NCBI GenBank assembly: GCA_028292435.1
Contig: JAQGMI010000028.1
Location: 1-64,000 of the forward strand
Origin: Betaproteobacteria bacterium
GTDB lineage: Bacteria; Pseudomonadota; Gammaproteobacteria; Burkholderiales; SG8-41
Length of the DNA stretch: 64,000 nucleotides
Direction: 5' to 3'
Shown here: in pieces, positions 43,145-51,812 of the stretch
How positions within the stretch are numbered: position 1 is the first letter of the stretch
Layout of the letters: every line of letters starts with the position of its first letter
Made by a program: the position numbers and the translations under genes
The notes under the pieces: model-generated
What the model was told of the DNA's origin: nothing
The model's input: the letters and a program-made list of their open reading frames with translations, nothing else
Database searches by the model: none

Positions 43145-44122
43145 TTACTCGAGCTTGATGCCGGTCTCTTTGACGATCTTGCCCCAGCGTCCGATGTCGT
43201 AGCGGATATTTACGGCAAACTGTTCGGGGGTATTTCCGACCGGATCGCCGCCGAGCGTGTTTTGAAACCGGTCTTTCATTTCGGGCGTCGCGAGTATTTT
43301 TACGGTCTCGTCATGCACGCGCCCGACGACCGCTTTGGGCGTGCCCGCGGGCGCCAGCAATCCGTACCACGCTGAAATATCGAAGCCCGTAATGCCGGCT
43401 TCGGCGAACGTGCCGACGTCAGGCAGCGACGCATGCCGTTTTGCGCTCGTCAGCGCGATACCTTTCAGTTTTCCCGCCTTGATATGCGCCTGCACGGTCG
43501 GAATCGCGGTCGCGAGCAATGGAATCTGGCCCGCGAGCACGTCGATGACGGCCTGGCCGCCGCCCTTGTACGCGATATGCGTGAACTGGGTGCCGGTTCG
43601 CTGCTCGAACAACAGCATCGCGAGATGCGGCGTGCTCGCGTGCCCCGATGACGAGTAATTCAGGCCCGGCTTGCTCTTCGCATATGAAATGAGGTCCTTC
43701 GTATTGTTCGGCGGGAACGACGGATGCGCGACGAGAATCAGCGGCAGCGCCGCGACTTTCGTGATCGGTGCGAAATCCCTGACCGGATCGAACGGCAGCT
43801 TCGCGTACGCGGACGGATTGATCACCATCGTCGCGTCGAACGCCATCAGCAGCGTATAGCCATCGGGATTCGCCTTGGCGACCATGTCGGTGCCGACGTT
43901 ACCGTTGGCACCCGTGCGGTTATCGACGATGACCTGCTGGCCGAACGCTTCGCCTAATTTCTGGCCGACCGTGCGCGCAAGTGCATCCGTCGAGCCGCCG
44001 GCGGCGTAGGGCACGATGAGTCTGATCGGCTTGTTCGGAAAAGGCTGCGCACCGGCGCTGCAGGTGTATGCGAAAAAAACGAGCGCAGTACAGGTGCGCG
44101 CCGCGCGATTCAATCCGTTCAT
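43145..44122 (-). CDS. Bug-family (TTT) periplasmic receptor
   Basis: 325 residues from the ATG at 44122, preceded by GGAGGAACC. Signal peptide MNGLNRAARTCTALVFFAYT cut near SAGAQ. Motifs are KPIRLIVPYAAGGSTDALAR, QQVIVDNRTGANGNVGTDMV, NPDGYTLLMA, FTHIAYKGGGQAVIDVLAGQ and PAGTPKAVVG. An in-frame start 51 bases upstream was rejected. It is convergent with the previous Bug gene, and the stop codons touch. It is divergent from the PEP-mutase gene at 44236. Confidence 0.93.
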   Translation of the reverse strand: MNGLNRAARTCTALVFFAYTCSAGAQPFPNKPIRLIVPYAAGGSTDALARTVGQKLGEAFGQQVIVDNRTGANGNVGTDMVAKANPDGYTLLMAFDATMVINPSAYAKLPFDPVRDFAPITKVAALPLILVAHPSFPPNNTKDLISYAKSKPGLNYSSSGHASTPHLAMLLFEQRTGTQFTHIAYKGGGQAVIDVLAGQIPLLATAIPTVQAHIKAGKLKGIALTSAKRHASLPDVGTFAEAGITGFDISAWYGLLAPAGTPKAVVGRVHDETVKILATPEMKDRFQNTLGGDPVGNTPEQFAVNIRYDIGRWGKIVKETGIKLE

Positions 44123-44235
44123 GGTTCCTCCTTCGGTTCTGCGGTCACCGATTGGTCTATCATCCGGATTCACGCGCGCGAAGCGATGTGCCGATAGTAT
44201 GGCATACGTACAAGCTGCGCCTGAGAGGAGAAATC

Positions 44236-45102
44236 ATGACATCGAATGCAGACGCGTTGCGCGCGCGGCTCGCGCAACCGGGACTTGTCACGGCGCCCGG
44301 CGTCTACGACATGGTCTCGACGCGCATTGCAGAAAGCATGGGATTTGACGCGCTGTACATGACCGGCTTCGGCGTCGTCGCGTCGCACCTCGGCCTGCCC
44401 GATGCGGGGCTTGCAACGTATTCGGACATGGTCGGCCGCGTGAATCAGATTTGCACGATCGCGAAAACGCCGCTGATCGCGGACGCCGATACCGGATACG
44501 GCGGTCTGCTCAACGTCGCGCATACGGTGCGCGGCTATAGCAAGGCGGGTGCGGCGGCCCTCCAGCTCGAAGACCAGGAGTTTCCGAAGAAATGCGGCCA
44601 CACGTCGGGCCGGCGGGTGATTCCACTCGAAGACATGGTGAAGAAAATCCGCGTCGCAATCGAAGCGCGAGGTGATGGCGACATCTTGATCGTTGCGCGC
44701 ACCGATGCGCGCACCGCGCACGGACTGGACGAAGCACTTCGCCGCTCCGAAGCGTACGCGAAGGCCGGCGCGGACATCCTGTTCGTCGAATCGCCCGAAT
44801 CAGAACGCGAGATGGAAAAAATCTGCTCGACGCTCGAATTACCGCTGATGGCGAACATGGTCGAAGGCGGCAAGACGCCAGTACTGCCGGCGAAACAGCT
44901 CGAGGCGCTGGGTTACCGCATCGCGATTTTTCCGGTCACGGGCTTGCTTGCCGCCGGCGCTGCGCTCAATTCGGTGTATCGGACACTGAAGCGCGATGGC
45001 TCAAGCGTTGATGCGGCGGCGCCGCTTTATCCGTTTTCCGATTTTGCAAAGACGATGGGCTTTCAGGACGTATGGGATTTCGACAAGCGTCACGCGGACT
45101 GA
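44236..45102 (+). CDS. Isocitrate lyase/PEP mutase family lyase (2-methylisocitrate lyase- or oxaloacetate decarboxylase-like)
   Basis: 288 residues. TAPGVYDMVSTRIAESMGFDALYMTGFG, the metal loop LIADADTGYGG and the catalytic KKCGHTSGRRV (K118-H122, C120) are intact, in contrast to the homologue at 41184. ATG at 44236 follows GAGAGGAGAAATC; a longer in-frame frame upstream is not family-like. Substrate class: 2-hydroxy- or 2-methyl-tricarboxylates or oxaloacetate. A broken URO-D-like gene follows 36 bases later. Confidence 0.9.
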   Translation: MTSNADALRARLAQPGLVTAPGVYDMVSTRIAESMGFDALYMTGFGVVASHLGLPDAGLATYSDMVGRVNQICTIAKTPLIADADTGYGGLLNVAHTVRGYSKAGAAALQLEDQEFPKKCGHTSGRRVIPLEDMVKKIRVAIEARGDGDILIVARTDARTAHGLDEALRRSEAYAKAGADILFVESPESEREMEKICSTLELPLMANMVEGGKTPVLPAKQLEALGYRIAIFPVTGLLAAGAALNSVYRTLKRDGSSVDAAAPLYPFSDFAKTMGFQDVWDFDKRHAD

Positions 45103-45138
45103 CGAATTCTTCAACGCTCCAGTCAGGAAAGCAGCGCG

Positions 45139-46085
45139 ATGAACAAGCGGCAACGATTCGAAGCAGCAGTCAACGGCGACGACATCGATCACCCGCCGAG
45201 CGTGGTGTGGGTCCATTTCGTGACCGACGCATTGCCTGCCGGGGAAGCGGCGCGGCGGCATGCCGAGTACGTGCGCACTATGACTGGGACATGTGCAAAG
45301 TCATGCACGATTACCGGTATCCGCTGCCGGCCGGACTCGAAACGCTGACCACTGCCGCGGACATGCTCAAATTTTAAAAATTGCCGCCGACGATTGCCGA
45401 TTTCACCGAACAGCTGAAGCTCATCCGCGCGCTGCGCAAGGACTTCGGTCCTGACATGCCGATCGTCGACACGTTCTTTGATCCATTTCAACAGGTGCTG
45501 CGCAAAGCCGGCTTCAGCACGGCAAAGCTCATCTATGGCAACCGGCGCGAAGCATTGCATATGCTCGACGCCATCACTGAAACCGTGTGCGGCTACCTGC
45601 AGGCACTCAAAAAAACCGGCTGCGATGCGGTGCTGTACTCAATTAACGGCGCGATCACGCCGGCCGGCGACCGCGGCATCGACGACGAAACTTTCAAGAC
45701 GTTTTTGCGGCCGTTCGACTTGCGCGTGTGCGAGGCGATGCAGGGTATGACGCGCATCCTGCACGTGCACGGCATTCACATCGACATGCGGCGCGTGCTC
45801 GATTACCCGGTCGAAGTGTTCAGCGTCTCCGACCGGCTCGCCGGCAACCCGTCGCTTGGAGAACTGCGCAAGATGACCGATAAATGCCTGATGGATGGCA
45901 TCAACGAGCAAAAAACTGCCGAACGCTCGCTGCCCGAAATCCGCGCGGAAATGCAGGATGCAGTCAGGCAGGCCGGCAAGCGCAAGTTAATGCTGACGCC
46001 CGGCTGCACTAGCGCGCCGCAGACGCCCGAGCATATTCTGCGCTGCGTGCGGGAGACCAGCCGCGAGTTCGCCCGCTCGGCTTAA
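45139..46085 (+). pseudogene. Uroporphyrinogen-decarboxylase-like gene, broken by a frameshift and an in-frame TAA
   Basis: Begins MNKRQRFEAAVNGDDIDHPPS, as in URO-D/MtaA-CmuA-like proteins. At about 45278-45281 one base appears lost: the peptide after HAEYVRT continues as YDWDMCKVMHDYRYPLP in the next frame. That frame meets TAA at 45375-45377 and resumes KLPPTIADFTEQLKLIRALR up to 46085. The C-terminal part keeps family features (YSINGAITPAGDRG, ILHVHGIHIDMRRV). Two independent lesions favour a true pseudogene, though a mis-assembled AT run (ATTTTAAAAATT) could explain the second. It lies between the lyase gene and nadX. Confidence 0.75.
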
Positions 46086-46140
46086 AGGCGGCGGCTTCGT
46101 TGTGGCACAATACCTGCTGTAATTTCACGGTGAAGAACCC

Positions 46141-46959
46141 ATGCGAGTCGCACTTCTGGGCGGCGGCACAATTGCCCGCCTGTTTCTCGAACACATTAAA
46201 CGCGGCGACCTCGGTGCAGCTGAAGTCGTCGCTATCGTCGGCCGCAACAATGGCAGCGCGCGCGGCAAGCCGCTCGCGGACGAATTTGGCATCCCGTACC
46301 TGACCTCGGTCGCCGAACTCGTCAAGCTCAAACCTGACGTCGTCGTCGAAGCGGCTTCACACGATGCGGTGCGCGAGTACGGCGGCGCGCTGCTCGATGC
46401 CGGCATTGCGATGATCGTGCTCTCGGGCGGGGTGCTTGCCGACGACAAGTTGCGCAATGAACTTGAAGCCGCCGCACTCAAAACCAATGCGCTGCTATAC
46501 GTGCCGTCGGGCGGCATCGGCGGGCTTGATGCATTGAAAGCCGCGTGTATCGCCGGCGTCGATGAAGTCGAAATCATTGTCTCAAAACCGTCCGCTGCCT
46601 GGCGCGGCATCAAATATGTCGAAGCGTTGAAAATCGATCTCGCAGCATTGCGCGTGCCGACCGTGCTGTTCGAAGGCGCGGCGCGCGAGGGCGTGCCGCA
46701 TTTTCCGGCGAACGTAAACATCGCTGCAGTGCTGTCGATGGCCGGCATTGGTTTCGACCGCACGCGCCTCAAAGTCGTCGCCGATCCGACCATCATCCAC
46801 AACACGCATCAGATAACGGTACGGGGCAAAACCGGCAACATCACGATCAAGTTCGAGAATGTGCCGGCGCCTGAAAATCCCAAAACGGCGTGGCTCGCGT
46901 GCTATAGCGCGCTTGCCGCATTGAAACTCGCGAAGTCGCCGATTCGCTACGGTACTTAA
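46141..46959 (+). CDS. nadX: Aspartate dehydrogenase-like
   Basis: 272 residues. NAD(P) loop ALLGGGTIARLFLEHI near the N-terminus, DVVVEAASHDAVREYG, and the C-terminal DUF108-type domain with SGGIGGLDALKAACIAG and HNTHQITVRG. The family forms iminoaspartate or oxaloacetate from L-aspartate, for NAD synthesis or amino-acid catabolism. No nadA/nadC is near; the neighbours are a lyase remnant and a nitroreductase, so a catabolic role is also possible. Confidence 0.85.
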   Translation: MRVALLGGGTIARLFLEHIKRGDLGAAEVVAIVGRNNGSARGKPLADEFGIPYLTSVAELVKLKPDVVVEAASHDAVREYGGALLDAGIAMIVLSGGVLADDKLRNELEAAALKTNALLYVPSGGIGGLDALKAACIAGVDEVEIIVSKPSAAWRGIKYVEALKIDLAALRVPTVLFEGAAREGVPHFPANVNIAAVLSMAGIGFDRTRLKVVADPTIIHNTHQITVRGKTGNITIKFENVPAPENPKTAWLACYSALAALKLAKSPIRYGT

Positions 46960-47071
46960 AACCAATCGACCGTCGATGAACGCCGCTGCGCGCCGATAAG
47001 GGCGGGCAGCGCAATCACAATTTGACCTCATCTGCGTTCGTCGGCGGTTAACTCGTTTTCGAAAGTTCTGA

Positions 47072-47917
47072 ATGACTGAAAAAGAGATTCCCGTGCGCAT
47101 CGCGCGCGCGACGGCCGAACGTTTCGGCGCAGAAATCACCGCCAACCCGGATCAAGCCGGTGCCGACTCGCTTGCGCGCATGCTCGAGCACTGCTCGCAT
47201 CGGCGTTACAGCGACCGGCCGGTGACGCCGGAACTGCTGCGGCTTTTATTCGCATGTGCGTTCTCGGCGCCGTCGAAAAGCGATTTGCAGCAGGCTGATA
47301 TCGTGCAGGTCGCCGACCCCGCCACGCGCACCACGATCGCCGATCTCGTCGCCGACAACCCGTGGGTGCGCACGGCGCCCGTGTTCCTGATTTTTTGCGG
47401 CAACAACCGGCGCACGCGGCAAGTGGCGGAATTGCGCGGCAAGCCGTTTGCCAACGATCACCTCGATGCATTCATGAATTCAGCAGTTGATGCCGGCATC
47501 GTGCTCGCGAGTTTCATACACGCGGCGGAAGCGGCGGGGCTTGGCTGCTGTCCGATTAGTTCAGTGCGCAATCATTCGCAAAAGGTCAGTGATTTGTTGG
47601 AACTGCCCGAGTGGGTGTTTCCGCTCGCCGGTTTATGCGTCGGTTATCCGGCCGAGCCCGGCATGGTTACTTCGCGGCTGGGCTTGGACATCACGGTGCA
47701 CACCGATCGCTTCGACGAATCGAACATCGCCGACAAAATTACCGCCTACGACAGGCGCCGGCTCGCCCGTCAGCAGTACAAAAAGCAACGCGATGTGGCG
47801 CGCTTCGGCATGGCTGAACTCTACGGCTGGTCCGAAGACAAGGCACGTCAGTATGCAAAGCCGGAACGCGCGGATTTCGGCGCGTTTATTCGCGGCAAAA
47901 AATTTAATCTGGGCTGA
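47072..47917 (+). CDS. Nitroreductase-family NAD(P)H oxidoreductase
   Basis: 281 residues. FMN-binding blocks are HRRYSDRPVTPELLRLLF-like, FSAPSKSDLQQADIVQV, DAGIVLASFIHAAEAAGLGCCPI and LAGLCVGYPAEPG. The C-terminal extension (about 230-281) includes YGWSEDKARQYAKPERADFG. Members reduce nitro groups, quinones or enones with FMN. The RraA-type gene follows after 3 bases, so both are co-translated. The physiological acceptor is unknown. Confidence 0.9.
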   Translation: MTEKEIPVRIARATAERFGAEITANPDQAGADSLARMLEHCSHRRYSDRPVTPELLRLLFACAFSAPSKSDLQQADIVQVADPATRTTIADLVADNPWVRTAPVFLIFCGNNRRTRQVAELRGKPFANDHLDAFMNSAVDAGIVLASFIHAAEAAGLGCCPISSVRNHSQKVSDLLELPEWVFPLAGLCVGYPAEPGMVTSRLGLDITVHTDRFDESNIADKITAYDRRRLARQQYKKQRDVARFGMAELYGWSEDKARQYAKPERADFGAFIRGKKFNLG

Positions 47918-47920
47918 GCG

Positions 47921-48595
47921 ATGGGTCTCGCCGACCGCGCCGCATTGCGCGAGCGCTACCTCAAGGTTGACACCGCGACGGTCGCCGACGTGCTCGACAC
48001 GCTTGGCTTGCCCGATCAGGGGCTCGCCTCGACGTTTACACCGTTTCCCGCGGATTGCGGGCGCATGGCCGGATGGGCATACACGATCCGCGGGCAGATG
48101 ACGCCATACGAAGGCGGCGGCGACCCGGACAAGATGAAGGCGGTGGATGGCGTCAGCCCCGGCGAAATTACGGTGTGGAGCGGCGACGGCGAAGGCATCT
48201 GTTACTTCGGCGAACTGATTGCGCTTGGCATGCAGACACGCGGCTGTGTCGGTGCGCTGCTCGATGGCGGCCTTCGCGACATCCAATGGATCGCGCGCCA
48301 AAAGTTTCCCGTGTACGCGCGTTATCGCACGCCGGTGCAGTCAATTGGCCGCTGGAAGGTTACAGGATGGCAATTGCCTGTCTATATGGCAGGCGCGACC
48401 GCTGCGCGTGTTGCAGTGCATCCAGGCGACTTGGTGCATGCAGACGTCGACGGCGTAATCATTGTGCCGGCGGCTCAGTGCGAACGCGTGATCGGTGAAG
48501 CCGAACGGCTGACCGCGACTGAGGTCAATATACGCAAGGAACTTGACGCCGGCGCGACACTAGCCGATGTGCTGAACAAATATGGCCATGTCTAA
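47921..48595 (+). CDS. RraA-like family protein (HMG aldolase/oxaloacetate decarboxylase-type)
   Basis: 224 residues of the RraA/DlpA family: ATVADVLDTLGLPDQG, DCGRMAGWAYTIRGQM, GCVGALLDGGLRDIQWI, FPVYARYRTPVQS and HADVDGVIIVPA. The metal-site signature G-x20-R-D-x2-E/D has R-D but Trp at the acidic position, so the usual aldolase chemistry may be altered. In related proteins this fold cleaves 4-hydroxy-4-methyl-2-oxoglutarate or decarboxylates oxaloacetate. It lies 3 bases after the nitroreductase and 9 bases before the sulfatase, in one operon. Confidence 0.88.
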   Translation: MGLADRAALRERYLKVDTATVADVLDTLGLPDQGLASTFTPFPADCGRMAGWAYTIRGQMTPYEGGGDPDKMKAVDGVSPGEITVWSGDGEGICYFGELIALGMQTRGCVGALLDGGLRDIQWIARQKFPVYARYRTPVQSIGRWKVTGWQLPVYMAGATAARVAVHPGDLVHADVDGVIIVPAAQCERVIGEAERLTATEVNIRKELDAGATLADVLNKYGHV

Positions 48596-48604
48596 AAGAG
48601 CGCA

Positions 48605-50059
48605 ATGAAACCGACCAACCTGATCGTCATCATGTCCGACGAGCACAACCCGAAAGTCATGGGCTGCAACGGGCACTCTATCGTTAAAACGCCCAACATC
48701 GATGCGCTCGCCGCAGCCGGCACCTCATTTACGAGTGCCTATACGACCTGTCCGGTGTGCGTGCCGGCGCGCGCGGCATTTGCCGCCGGCAAATACGTGA
48801 ATCAGATCGGCTATTGGGACAACGCCGATGCCTACGAGGGCGCGATCCCGAGTTGGCATCATCGGCTGCGCGATCGCGGCCATCGCGTTGTCTCGATTGG
48901 CAAACTGCATTTTCGCGGGCTACCCGACGACGACCACGGATTCTCGGAAGAAATCATTCCGATGAACATCATCGAAGGCAAGGGCGACCTGATGGGACTC
49001 GTGCGCACGGATCTGCCTGTGCGCGGCCTTTCATGGAAAATCGCGAAGCTCGCGGGCCCCGGCGAAACGTCGTACACATTTTACGATCGCGAGATCGCAA
49101 CCAAGGCGCAGATCTGGCTGCGCGAAGAAGCGCCCAAGTACACCGACAAGCCGTGGGTGCTGTTCGTCTCGTTCGTCTGCCCGCATTTTCCGCTGGTCGC
49201 GCCCGCCGAGTTCTATTACCAGTACCCGGTCGATCAGATGCCTTTGCCGAAACTCTATTCGCAGAACGAGCGGCCGCTGCATCCGTACTTGCGCGATTAT
49301 TCGGACAGTTTCTGCTACGATAAATTTTTCGATGAACAGAAATTGAAGAAGGCGATCGCCGCTTATTTCGGCCTTTGCACTTTTCTCGACGACAACATCG
49401 GCAAAGTGTTACGCGCGCTCGAAGCGACCGGGCTCGCGGATAACACGCGGGTTCTTTACACCTCCGATCACGGCGATAATCTCGGCGCGCGCGGATTGTG
49501 GGGCAAGTCGACGATGTACGAAGAAGTAGCCGGCGTGCCGCTGATCATCAAAGGGCCGGACATTCCGCAAGGCGTGAGAATCAACGAGCCGGCGAGCCAC
49601 GTCGATGCCTATCCGTTTATTCTCGAAGCCGTGGGCGCGAGTGTGCCGGAAGCGTACGACACGCATCCGGGAAAATCGCTGTTCAAGCTCGCGACGGGCA
49701 GCAAATCCGATCGCAACGTGCTCACCGAATATCACGGCATGGGCTCGACGACCGGCGCCTTCATGATCCGTCACGGTAAATACAAGTACGTGCATTACGT
49801 TGCGTATCCACCGCAGTTATTCGATCTAGAAGCCGATCCTGAAGAAATGCGCGATCTGGCGGCCGATCCTGTCTATAAAACGGTGCTCGCTGAATGCCGC
49901 GACCGCTTATACAGGATTTGCGATCCGGCCGAAGTCGATGCGCGCGCAAAACGCCGCCAGGCCGAATTGCTGGAAGAGAATGGCGGCCGCGAGGCAGTCA
50001 TCAAGCGCGGCGATCTTGGTTTTTCACCGCCGCCCGGGTATCCGATCGTATTGGGTTAG
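48605..50059 (+). CDS. Sulfatase family (alkaline phosphatase superfamily) hydrolase
   Basis: 484 residues. LIVIMSDEHNPKVMG gives the N-terminal metal ligands. The core motif CVPAR (C52, P54, R56) fits C-x-P-x-R, where Cys is converted to formylglycine. Later blocks are GKLHFRG, YTSDHGDNLGARGLWGKST and LFDLEADPEEMRDLAADP. No signal peptide is visible, so it acts in the cytosol and would need the formylglycine-generating enzyme there. Relatives include arylsulfatases, choline sulfatases and phosphonate monoester hydrolases. Confidence 0.92.
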   Translation: MKPTNLIVIMSDEHNPKVMGCNGHSIVKTPNIDALAAAGTSFTSAYTTCPVCVPARAAFAAGKYVNQIGYWDNADAYEGAIPSWHHRLRDRGHRVVSIGKLHFRGLPDDDHGFSEEIIPMNIIEGKGDLMGLVRTDLPVRGLSWKIAKLAGPGETSYTFYDREIATKAQIWLREEAPKYTDKPWVLFVSFVCPHFPLVAPAEFYYQYPVDQMPLPKLYSQNERPLHPYLRDYSDSFCYDKFFDEQKLKKAIAAYFGLCTFLDDNIGKVLRALEATGLADNTRVLYTSDHGDNLGARGLWGKSTMYEEVAGVPLIIKGPDIPQGVRINEPASHVDAYPFILEAVGASVPEAYDTHPGKSLFKLATGSKSDRNVLTEYHGMGSTTGAFMIRHGKYKYVHYVAYPPQLFDLEADPEEMRDLAADPVYKTVLAECRDRLYRICDPAEVDARAKRRQAELLEENGGREAVIKRGDLGFSPPPGYPIVLG

Positions 50060-50089
50060 GCGCGAGTGACAACGATTCGCCTCAATATT

Positions 50090-50126
50090 CACCCTCGCCT
50101 TCAGGGAAAGGGCCGGGGTGAGGGTG
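50090..50126. repeat. GC-rich hairpin downstream of the sulfatase gene (REP-like)
   Basis: CACCCTC (50090-50096) and GAGGGTG (50120-50126) are exact inverses, with further partial pairing inside. The sequence resembles the short dispersed hairpins common between genes in Proteobacteria. It could end transcription of the sulfatase message or protect it; no T-run follows. Confidence 0.55.
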
Positions 50127-50157
50127 GGGTTCTATTCGTAAATTACGGAGCTAATGA

Positions 50158-51024
50158 ATGAAATGCGCATGGATAGGGCTGGGCGTGATGGGCTACCCGA
50201 TGGCGGGCCATCTCGCGACCGCGAAGCACGAACTTACGGTTTACAACCGCACCCGCGCGAAAGCGGATCAGTGGGTGAAAGCTCACGGTGGTCGCGCAGT
50301 CGCCACACCTCGCGAGGCCGCGGCTGGTGCGGACATTGTTTTCTCCTGCGTCGGCAACGACAACGATTTGCGGGCGGTAACGCTGGGCGCTGACGGCGCA
50401 TTTGCCGGCATGAAAAAAGGCGCGTTGTACGTCGACCATTCGACCGTGTCGGCGAACGTTGCGCGTGAACTCGGCAAAACCGCGCAAGCTGCCGGTTTTG
50501 GATTCCTTGATGCGCCGGTGTCGGGCGGGCAGGCGGGCGCCGAAAAGGGAATTCTGACGGTGATGGTCGGTGGCGATGAGAAAGCGTTCGCGACGGCGCA
50601 ACCGGTGATGGCGCATTTCGGACGCGCCGTCACGCTGATGGGGCCGGTGGGTGCAGGCCAGCTTACGAAGATGGTGAACCAGATCACGATCGTCGGTCTC
50701 GTGCAGACGCTCGCGGAAGGACTCAACTTCGCGATGCACGCGGGCCTTGATGCGAAGAAAGTCATCGAGGTCATCTCGAAAGGCGCTGCACAATCGTGGC
50801 AGCTCGAGAACCGCGGGCCGACAATGGTTGACGACAAATTCAATTTTGGTTTCGCGACCGACTGGATGCGCAAGGACCTGCAGATCTGCATCGACGAAGC
50901 CCGGCGCAATGGTGCGCTGCTGCCGATCACCGCGATCATCGAGCAGTATTACGGCAAGGTGCAGGAAAAGGGCTATGGCCGGATGGATTCCTCCGCGCTC
51001 ATGAAATTGCTCACGGAAAAATAA
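50158..51024 (+). CDS. NAD(P)-dependent beta-hydroxyacid dehydrogenase (3-hydroxyisobutyrate dehydrogenase-like)
   Basis: 288 residues. IGLGVMGYPMAGHLA is the dinucleotide loop, FLDAPVSGGQAGAEKGILTV the substrate loop (117-135), catalytic Lys K171 in GAGQLTKMVNQITIVG. These reductases convert 3-hydroxy acids to semialdehydes or the reverse. ACGGAG precedes the ATG. The NUDIX gene starts inside its stop codon (TAATG), so translation is coupled. The homologue at 23517 is assigned differently because of its glyoxylate neighbours. Confidence 0.9.
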   Translation: MKCAWIGLGVMGYPMAGHLATAKHELTVYNRTRAKADQWVKAHGGRAVATPREAAAGADIVFSCVGNDNDLRAVTLGADGAFAGMKKGALYVDHSTVSANVARELGKTAQAAGFGFLDAPVSGGQAGAEKGILTVMVGGDEKAFATAQPVMAHFGRAVTLMGPVGAGQLTKMVNQITIVGLVQTLAEGLNFAMHAGLDAKKVIEVISKGAAQSWQLENRGPTMVDDKFNFGFATDWMRKDLQICIDEARRNGALLPITAIIEQYYGKVQEKGYGRMDSSALMKLLTEK

Positions 51025-51809
51025 TGGCCATTCTTACCCCATTGCCGGCCGCTACCGTCACGCTCGTGCGCGACGGCGAACAGGGGCTCGAAGTGCTGAT
51101 GATGAAGCGCAACATGCAATCGGCATTCGTGCCCGGGCGTTATCTCTTTCCCGGCGGTCACGTCGATCCCACGGACGGGCTCGCGGATATTTATTCGCAC
51201 TGTATGGGCCTGGACGATGCGGCGGCATCCATGCGTCTTGGCATCGAATCCGGCGGGCTTGCGTTCTGGGTCGCGGCGATCCGTGAATGCTTTGAAGAAT
51301 CCGGGCTGCTGCTCGCACATGGCGAAAACGGCAAACCCATCGCGCATGAACGAGCCGCAAAGCTCGCTCAATATCGCAAAGCCGTCGCGGCAGGCGACCA
51401 TCCATTTGACACCTTGTTGCGGGACGAAGGGTTGACGCTTGAAGTCGATTCGCTCGTGTACTTCGCCCACTGGATTACGCCGCCGGGCGCGCCGCGCCGC
51501 TACGATACGCGTTTCTTCGTCGCCCATGCGCCGGCCGGACAGGAGGCCGTGCATGACAACGAAGAGATGACGGAAAGCGTGTGGATTAATCCGCGCGACG
51601 GCGTCGAACGTCACAAGGCTGGCACGTTTAAATTGATGACGCCGACCATCCATTCGTTGAAGCTTTTTGCGAAATACGAAACTGCAGATTCATTGTTGGC
51701 GGCGATGCGTGTTTTGCCGAACGTGCCTCGAATCGCGCCGCGCATTGACCCGAGCGGTCGCCGCGTGCTGCCCGGCGAACCGGGTTACGACGCGCTGCCG
51801 GCGGACTAA
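51024..51809 (+). CDS. NUDIX hydrolase (NUDT19-like long form)
   Basis: 261 residues. The NUDIX core REcFEEsG is at R87-G94, preceded by FPGGHVDPTDG and a long insert (about 50-80) typical of the NUDT7/NUDT19 acyl-CoA diphosphatase-like group. NUDIX enzymes hydrolyse nucleotide diphosphate derivatives; CoA esters are the substrates of the long-insert branch, which would suit an acid-degrading operon. The MBL gene starts 3 bases after it. The last 30 residues are Pro/Arg-rich. Confidence 0.88.
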   Translation: MAILTPLPAATVTLVRDGEQGLEVLMMKRNMQSAFVPGRYLFPGGHVDPTDGLADIYSHCMGLDDAAASMRLGIESGGLAFWVAAIRECFEESGLLLAHGENGKPIAHERAAKLAQYRKAVAAGDHPFDTLLRDEGLTLEVDSLVYFAHWITPPGAPRRYDTRFFVAHAPAGQEAVHDNEEMTESVWINPRDGVERHKAGTFKLMTPTIHSLKLFAKYETADSLLAAMRVLPNVPRIAPRIDPSGRRVLPGEPGYDALPAD

Positions 51810-51812
51810 AAA

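Noticed and set aside
45375..45377. TAA in the URO-D-like gene as a recoded codon
   Set aside because: TAA is not a selenocysteine codon, and a separate frameshift about 95 bases upstream also breaks the gene.
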